A DNA stretch of 64,000 nt, taken from the NCBI RefSeq assembly GCF_016862395.1, contig NZ_BOMW01000012.1, positions 1 to 64,000 on the forward strand, given 5' to 3'. The DNA comes from Actinoplanes siamensis. GTDB lineage: Bacteria; Actinomycetota; Actinomycetes; Mycobacteriales; Micromonosporaceae. Both the position numbers and the translations under genes were made by a program. The notes beneath the pieces were generated by a model. That model was given only the letters and a program-made list of their open reading frames with translations, did not search any database and had not been told where the DNA came from. Each line of letters starts with the position of its first letter. The first letter of the stretch is position 1. This document shows, in pieces, positions 59,441 to 64,000 of this stretch.

Positions 59441-62149
59441 TCACACGACTTGACGCCCGCGGGCCGGCTGTGGCGCACTCCACGCCGCCGGAGTGACCGG
59501 CAACACAGGATGGGAGCCGGGCGGCGCCGCGCCCAATTCACCGAGGAGCGCCCGGATCGGCTCCCACTTCTCGTAGATCACCAGCAGCACCTCGCCCGGC
59601 GCGGTCAGGCTCAACCCGGTGGTCACCGCCTCGCGGTAGTCGCCGGCGCGGATCACCCGGATCTGCGGCCGGCGCGCCCGCATCTCCCGCTCGACCAGCT
59701 CGGACACCTCCCCCGGCGAGCGACCGCGCGGGTCCCGGTCGTCGTAGAGCACCGCCCGGGTCAGCCCGTCCGCCAGGATCTGCGCCGACGCGGCGAGCAG
59801 GTCGTCACGCCGGTCCCCGGGCAGCGTCACCGCGGCCACGCAGCGGTCCGCGCCCCACAGCCGGTGCAGCGTGCGCAGGGTGGTGGCGAGCGCGGCCGGG
59901 TTGTGCGCGTAGTCCAGGAAGATCGAGACGTCGCCGAGCCGCAGCATCGTGCCCCGGCCCGGGTTGTCCACGATCGGGTCGAACTCGGCGAGCCGCGCCG
60001 CCACGGTCTCCGGGCGGACGCCCAGGGCGCGGGCCGCGGCGATCGCGGCGAGGGCGTTGGCCGCGGCGTGCAGGGCGGCGCCGCCGTACGCCCCGGGCAC
60101 CTCGGCCACCCGCATCAGCGGCGTCCGCCGGTCCCCGGTGGCCTGCACCAGCCAGCCGTCGTGCAGCACGTACGCGGTCCCGCCCCGCCCGAGGTGCTCG
60201 GTCAGCACCGGGTTGGCCGGGTCCAGCCCGAACCACACGAGGCGTTTCCGGTCGGCCCGTACCCGGGGGCGGGCTGCCAGCGTGCGCACCCAGGGATCGT
60301 CCGCGTTGAGCACCAGCGTGCCGCCGTCCCGGACCCGCTCGGCGACCACCGCCTTGACGTGCGCCAGGTCCTCGATCGAGCCGAGCCCGTCCTGGCCCAG
60401 GTGGTCGGCGGTGATGTTGGTGATCACGCCGACGTCCGACCAGTCGTAGCCGAGCCCGCGCCGCAGCAGCCCGCCCCGTGCCGTCTCCAGCACCGCCACC
60501 TCGACCTGCGGGTCGCCGAGCACCTGCTGCGCCGATCGCGGACCGGTGGCGTCGGCCAGCCGGATGGCCCGCCCGTCCACGTACACCCCGTCGGTGTTCG
60601 CCGCGCCGACCCGGTGGCCGGCGCCGCTGAGCAGGTGCGCGACCAGCCGGGTGACCGTGGTCTTGCCGTTCGTGCCGGTCACCGCGACGACCGGGATCCG
60701 CCCGTCGGAGCCACCCGGGAACATCGCCCGGACGATCGCGTCGCCCACCTCACGCGCCCGGCCGAGCGCCGGGGCCAGGTGCATCCGCAGTCCGGGCACC
60801 GCGTTCACCTCGATCACCCCGGCGGCCGGGGCGTCCTCGCCGACCGGCGGCAGCGGCCCGGCGATGTCCGGCAGCCGCAGGTCGATCCCGGCGATGTCCA
60901 GACCCACCAGCGCGGCGATCCGCTGACACAGCCGGGTCACGTCCGGATGCACCTGATCGGTGACGTCCCGGCTGGTGCCGCCGGTGGACAGGTTGGCGCA
61001 CTCGCGCAGCCAGACGGTCCGCCCGGCGGGCGGGACGTCCGCCGGGCCGAACCCGGCGACCCGGCACGCGGCGGCGTCCAGGCTGATCCGGGTCATCACC
61101 CGGGCATGCCCCTCTCCCCGGCGCGGGTCGGCGTTGACCTGCTCGACCAGCTGGGCCAGGGTGGCGGCGCCGTCGCCGACCACGTGCGCGGCGATCCGCT
61201 CGGCCGCGGCCACCACCTCGCCGGCCACCATCAGCACCCGGTAGTCCCGGCCGGCCAGCTGCCGCTCGACCACCACGTCGCCGCCCGCCTCGGCGAAGGC
61301 CCGCTCGACCGCCTCGGGCGTACCCAGCCCGAGCGTGACGTGGTCGCCGTGCCGGCCGTGCCGGGGCTTCACCACCACGGGGGCGCCCAGTTCGCGCAGC
61401 AGCCGGACCGCCTCGGCCGCCGTGCCCGCCGTTCCGCCGGGCGCCACCGGGACACCCGCCTCGCCGAGCAGCCGCCGGGTGACGTGCTTGTCCGCGGCGA
61501 TGTCGATGCCCACCCCACTGGTCCGGTCGCTCATCGCGGCCCAGGCCAGCCGCCGGCGGGTGCCCCAGCCGAGCCGGATCAGGCTGAGATCGTCGAACCG
61601 TTCCACCGGGATGCCGCGCCGGCGGGCCGCCGTGACGATCGCCCGGGTGCTCGGGCCGGTAGCCTCCCGCTCGGCGCACGCGGCCAGCTCGGCGAGCCGG
61701 TCGGCCGGCAGCCCACGGGCCTGGCCGTCGTGGATCGCCTGCACCAGGTCGACGGCCGCCTCCAGCAGCTCCCCGGGCACCCGGGACTCGGGTGACTCGT
61801 CGGCCGGGCACTCCACGATCACGTCGTAGAGCCCGGTCTCGCCGGCCGACACCGTCCGGCCGAAGCTGACCTCCCGGCCGATCAGCTGGGACAGCTCCAG
61901 GCAGACGTGCTCGGTGACGTGCCCGAAGTAGGTGCCGCCCCGCAGCCGGCTGACGAACCCGCCCGGGGCGCCGGCCGCGCAGTGGTGCTCGACCAGCCCG
62001 GGCAGCGCCCGCAGCAGACGCTCGGTGAACCCGGTGACGTCACAGGTCTCCCGGCCGGTCAGCTCCTCCAGACGGAGCCGGGCCACCACCGCCGGCCGGG
62101 ACAGATACACGTTGGGGCCGCGCAGACGGCGCAGGCTCTCGATCTTCAT
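59441..62149 (-). CDS. cphA: Cyanophycin synthetase
   Basis: CphA polymerises Asp and Arg into cyanophycin, a nitrogen reserve, using ATP for each bond. The 902-residue protein has the N-terminal domain (LRRLRGPNVYLSRPAV), an ATP-grasp domain (about 215-480) with IDIAADKHVTRRLL, AAERIAAHVVGDG, ANLSTGGTSRDVTDQVHPD and VIEVNAVPGLRMH, then a Mur-ligase domain with P-loop GTNGKTT (492-498), NITADHLGQDG and a C-terminal DYAHNPAALATTLR segment. The glycine-rich ATP-grasp loop reads KPRHGRHGDHV instead of the usual KPLDGNHGRG-like sequence. ATG 62149 has GGGGAG upstream. cphB overlaps it by 110 bp. Confidence 0.95.
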   Translation of the reverse strand: MKIESLRRLRGPNVYLSRPAVVARLRLEELTGRETCDVTGFTERLLRALPGLVEHHCAAGAPGGFVSRLRGGTYFGHVTEHVCLELSQLIGREVSFGRTVSAGETGLYDVIVECPADESPESRVPGELLEAAVDLVQAIHDGQARGLPADRLAELAACAEREATGPSTRAIVTAARRRGIPVERFDDLSLIRLGWGTRRRLAWAAMSDRTSGVGIDIAADKHVTRRLLGEAGVPVAPGGTAGTAAEAVRLLRELGAPVVVKPRHGRHGDHVTLGLGTPEAVERAFAEAGGDVVVERQLAGRDYRVLMVAGEVVAAAERIAAHVVGDGAATLAQLVEQVNADPRRGEGHARVMTRISLDAAACRVAGFGPADVPPAGRTVWLRECANLSTGGTSRDVTDQVHPDVTRLCQRIAALVGLDIAGIDLRLPDIAGPLPPVGEDAPAAGVIEVNAVPGLRMHLAPALGRAREVGDAIVRAMFPGGSDGRIPVVAVTGTNGKTTVTRLVAHLLSGAGHRVGAANTDGVYVDGRAIRLADATGPRSAQQVLGDPQVEVAVLETARGGLLRRGLGYDWSDVGVITNITADHLGQDGLGSIEDLAHVKAVVAERVRDGGTLVLNADDPWVRTLAARPRVRADRKRLVWFGLDPANPVLTEHLGRGGTAYVLHDGWLVQATGDRRTPLMRVAEVPGAYGGAALHAAANALAAIAAARALGVRPETVAARLAEFDPIVDNPGRGTMLRLGDVSIFLDYAHNPAALATTLRTLHRLWGADRCVAAVTLPGDRRDDLLAASAQILADGLTRAVLYDDRDPRGRSPGEVSELVEREMRARRPQIRVIRAGDYREAVTTGLSLTAPGEVLLVIYEKWEPIRALLGELGAAPPGSHPVLPVTPAAWSAPQPARGRQVV

Positions 62150-62927
62150 GCGAGTGCTCCCCGATCCCCGGCCGGCGGCCGGTGAGGTGGAAGGTGTGGC
62201 CCGCCGGCAGCACGTGCACCAGCGCCCCGGCCAGCGCGATCGGCCCCTCCGGCGGGACCTGGATGTCGGTGGCGGCGCCCGCGTCGACGATCGTCACGGC
62301 GCCGCTGCCGAGCACCTCGAACCGGTCGCCGTCGATGAGGATCGCGGTGTCCTCGTCGATGCCCAGGCCGAGCTCGTGCGGATACAGGGCCACCGCGCTG
62401 AGCAGCCGGTTCAGCCGCCCCCGCTGGGCGAAGTGCTGATCGATCAGCACCCCCGGAACAAATTCCAGACCAGGACCCGTGTGTACGCTCGCGGCCGTCA
62501 CCCCGGGCCCGCCCCCACCGATGATCATGGTGGCCGACATCATCGCCGCCCCGGCGCTGGTTCCGCCGAGCACCACCGAGCCGGCGGCCACCAGTTCCTG
62601 CAGCAGCGAGTCGGCTGCCGTCCCGCCCAGCACCGTGGTGATCCGCCGCTGGTCGCCACCGGTGAAGAAGATCCCTGTCGCGTCCCGCAGCACCGCCGCC
62701 GTGCCGGGCTCGTTCGCGTCGGCCCGGCTGGCCAGGCGCAACGCGCACACCGAGGCGGCGCCCAGCTCGGTGAACGTGCCGACGTGGAACGCCTCAGCGG
62801 CCTCGGGGGACTCAGTGGCGGCCGCGATCACCACGATCCGGGCGGACCGGCCCCCGGCCAGCTCGACGAACCGGACGAGCAGCTCCGGTCCGGCGGCGCC
62901 GCCGATGATGAGTAGCCGGCCGTCCAC
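62040..62927 (-). CDS. cphB: Cyanophycinase
   Basis: CphB is a serine-type exopeptidase that releases beta-Asp-Arg dipeptides from cyanophycin. The 295-residue protein begins DGRLLIIGGAAGPELLVRFV and has FFTGGDQRRITTVL, the nucleophile Ser124 in GGTSAGAAMMS, PGLEFVPGVLIDQHFAQRGR, and LGLGIDEDTAILI. The recognisable family ends near HLTGRRPG (about 255); the last 40 residues (HSHEDREPAPSARPQRVSVP and beyond) are encoded in the overlap with cphA. GTG 62927 has a GAGGAGG. It is the first gene of the cphB-cphA pair. Confidence 0.93.
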   Translation of the reverse strand: MDGRLLIIGGAAGPELLVRFVELAGGRSARIVVIAAATESPEAAEAFHVGTFTELGAASVCALRLASRADANEPGTAAVLRDATGIFFTGGDQRRITTVLGGTAADSLLQELVAAGSVVLGGTSAGAAMMSATMIIGGGGPGVTAASVHTGPGLEFVPGVLIDQHFAQRGRLNRLLSAVALYPHELGLGIDEDTAILIDGDRFEVLGSGAVTIVDAGAATDIQVPPEGPIALAGALVHVLPAGHTFHLTGRRPGIGEHSHEDREPAPSARPQRVSVPAGGGGPAPSGGADRPGDL

Positions 62928-62968
62928 CGTGCCTCCTCAGCAGCTCCCGCGTGGGCCACTGTCGAGGT

Positions 62969-63005
62969 TAATCGGAACAAAACCGCAACATTCGGCTAAT
63001 CGGAA
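62969..63005. promoter_or_regulatory. Direct repeats upstream of cphB
   Basis: TAATCGGAA occurs twice, at 62969-62977 and 62997-63005, 28 bp apart and 40-80 bp upstream of the cphB start. The A/T-rich context contrasts with the surrounding GC-rich DNA. It may be a regulator site or lie within the cphBA promoter; the factor is unknown. Confidence 0.45.
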
Positions 63006-63120
63006 TGCTTGGCGGGCAGCGGATGGCGAATCTCCGGCGGGCCCTCGGCCAGCGCGATCGAGGGCCGGGCCGAAGTGCGCGACCAGCCGGCCGGCGAGAG
63101 CCGGGCCGGCCGAACGAAAT

Positions 63121-63618
63121 CTAGACGGGCCCGCCGCGCCGCCGCGCTCCCGGGCCCGGGCGGGGCAGGACGTCCCGGTGGCCGGCGACCTGGTGGCCGC
63201 CGGCACAGTGGATCTCGACGTGCAGCTCCTCGGCGCAGTCCCGGTGGACGAACTGGATCGGCGGCCCCTCCGGGTCGGCCAGGTACCTGTTGCCCCAGTC
63301 GCCCAGGGCGATCAGCACCGGGTAGAGGTCGAAGCCCTTCTCGGTCAGCCGGTACTCGTGGCGGACCCGGGCGCCCGGCTCCTGATACGGCTCGCGGCGC
63401 AGCACCCCGGCGCCGACCAGGGCGGACAGCCGGTTCGCCAGCACTTGGCGGGGGATCCGGGTGCGCACCCGCATGTCGTCGAAGCGGCGGATGCCGGTGA
63501 AGACCTCGCGCAGCACCACCATGGTCCACTTCTCGCCGAGGATCGCCATCGCCCGGGAGATGGTGCAGTTCGCCACGTCCCAGTCGAGGGCGCTCGGTCG
63601 TGTGACGGGTTCAACCAT
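63121..63618 (-). CDS. HxlR-family transcriptional regulator
   Basis: The 165-residue protein has the HxlR winged helix: NCTISRAMAILGEKWTMVVL, REVFTGIRRFDDMRVRTRIP, LANRLSALVGAGVLRREPYQ and a wing RHEYRLTEKGFDLYPVL. HxlR regulators often sense redox or electrophiles through cysteine. Cys18 in NCTISR is at the position usually conserved in the family, and two more Cys occur near the end (HRDCAEELHVEIHCAGGH). It is divergent from a PaaI-type thioesterase gene, its probable target. Confidence 0.9.
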   Translation of the reverse strand: MVEPVTRPSALDWDVANCTISRAMAILGEKWTMVVLREVFTGIRRFDDMRVRTRIPRQVLANRLSALVGAGVLRREPYQEPGARVRHEYRLTEKGFDLYPVLIALGDWGNRYLADPEGPPIQFVHRDCAEELHVEIHCAGGHQVAGHRDVLPRPGPGARRRGGPV

Positions 63619-63668
63619 CGGACCACCCTAGGTCTCGTGCCCCCGTGACGCCTTCCCAGCACCGCGCG

Positions 63669-63685
63669 GGCCGGTTCAGCCGGCC
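63669..63685. promoter_or_regulatory. Inverted repeat between hxlR-type gene and thioesterase gene
   Basis: GGCCGG-TTCAG-CCGGCC lies in the 139-bp divergent intergenic region, 51 bp from the hxlR-type start and 38 bp from the thioesterase -35. It is a candidate operator, but GC-rich palindromes are common here. Confidence 0.35.
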
Positions 63686-63722
63686 TGTGACGCCGCCGAC
63701 CACGCCGCCAGGCTAAGTCTCG

Positions 63723-63751
63723 TTGACAGACGCAGCAAGCGGTGCCAGCCT
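63723..63751 (+). promoter_or_regulatory. Promoter of the PaaI-type thioesterase gene, probably leaderless
   Basis: TTGACA (63723-63728) is a perfect -35, followed after 17 bp by CAGCCT (63746-63751), a weak -10. The ATG at 63758 falls seven bases after the -10 and has no Shine-Dalgarno, so a leaderless mRNA is likely. Confidence 0.5.
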
Positions 63752-63757
63752 GCATCC

Positions 63758-64000
63758 ATGACGCAGACTCAGACCGAGCGGACCCGCACCTTCTCCTGGA
63801 CCGACCCCAGGGAGCACGTCAACTCGCTGGCCTCCCGCACCGGCCTGGAGTTCCTGCGCGCGATGGCGTCCGGCGACATCCCGCCGCCCCCCATCGTCCA
63901 GCTGATCGACGGCAACGAGCTGCGGGTCCAGGAGGGCAGCGTCACCATCACCATGGACCCCCAGGAGTTCCACTACAACCCGATCGGCACCGTGCACGGC
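63758..64000 (+). CDS. PaaI-family hotdog-fold thioesterase (truncated by window end)
   Basis: The first 81 codons are present. The protein begins MTQTQTERTRTFSWTDPREH and contains SGDIPPPPIVQLIDGNELRV and, at the window end, FHYNPIGTVHG, the start of the hotdog-fold thioesterase signature (NPxGxVHGG). Relatives hydrolyse acyl-CoAs. It is divergent from the HxlR-type regulator and has its own leaderless-type promoter. The remaining C-terminal half, including the rest of the active site, lies outside the window. Confidence 0.85.
   Translation, partial: MTQTQTERTRTFSWTDPREHVNSLASRTGLEFLRAMASGDIPPPPIVQLIDGNELRVQEGSVTITMDPQEFHYNPIGTVHG

Overview
The window reads as a chromosomal segment of a high-GC, spore-forming actinomycete of the Micromonosporaceae, most likely Actinoplanes or a close relative. 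The evidence is very high GC with many GTG starts, a BldD with its c-di-GMP signature, an actinobacterial integration host factor (mihF), a FliA/WhiG-type sigma factor, and the gene order metK-coaBC-rpoZ-gmk-mihF-pyr operon-bldD-nusB-efp-aro-mltG-ruvX-alaS. The genus is inferred, not proven. I see no tRNA, rRNA, CRISPR array, insertion sequence or prophage.

Region 1 (1-13000, minus strand) is core metabolism: metK (cut by the window edge), coaBC, rpoZ, gmk, mihF, then a pyrimidine operon transcribed pyrR-pyrB-pyrC-carA-carB-pyrD-(bioA remnant)-pyrF. Junctions are mostly TGATG, GTGA or ATGA overlaps, so the operon is translationally coupled. A PyrR-type RNA binding loop sits directly before the pyrR ribosome binding site. 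Between pyrD and pyrF lies a 470-bp frameshifted remnant of bioA. bldD (plus strand) is divergent and has a near-consensus BldD box over its own promoter.

Region 2 (13600-25750, minus) holds nusB, efp, the shikimate genes aroQ-aroB-aroK-aroC-aroE, two tandem mltG paralogues, ruvX, alaS and two small membrane proteins. A copy of the ruvX tail in front of the first mltG marks how the tandem duplication arose.

Region 3 (25800-40120) is more idiosyncratic: a 1400-residue Pro/Gly-rich single-pass membrane protein coupled to rarA, an ArsR-type regulator with an MFS exporter and a small membrane protein, a questin-oxidase-like gene, a GyrI-like effector-binding protein, aspS and a second Pro-rich membrane protein.

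Region 4 (40400-47000) has a D-amino-acid PLP enzyme and a GH20 hexosaminidase divergent from a regulator-amidohydrolase-RidA operon. Together they suggest salvage of amino sugars and D-amino acids.

Region 5 (47300-64000) has two tandem membrane Ser/Thr kinases, a urease operon (ureABCFGD, no ureE), a FliA-family sigma factor, a third kinase with an extracellular CBM2-like domain, a cyanophycin pair (cphB-cphA), and an HxlR regulator divergent from a PaaI-type thioesterase cut by the window end. Urease and cyanophycin genes place two nitrogen-handling systems within 12 kb.
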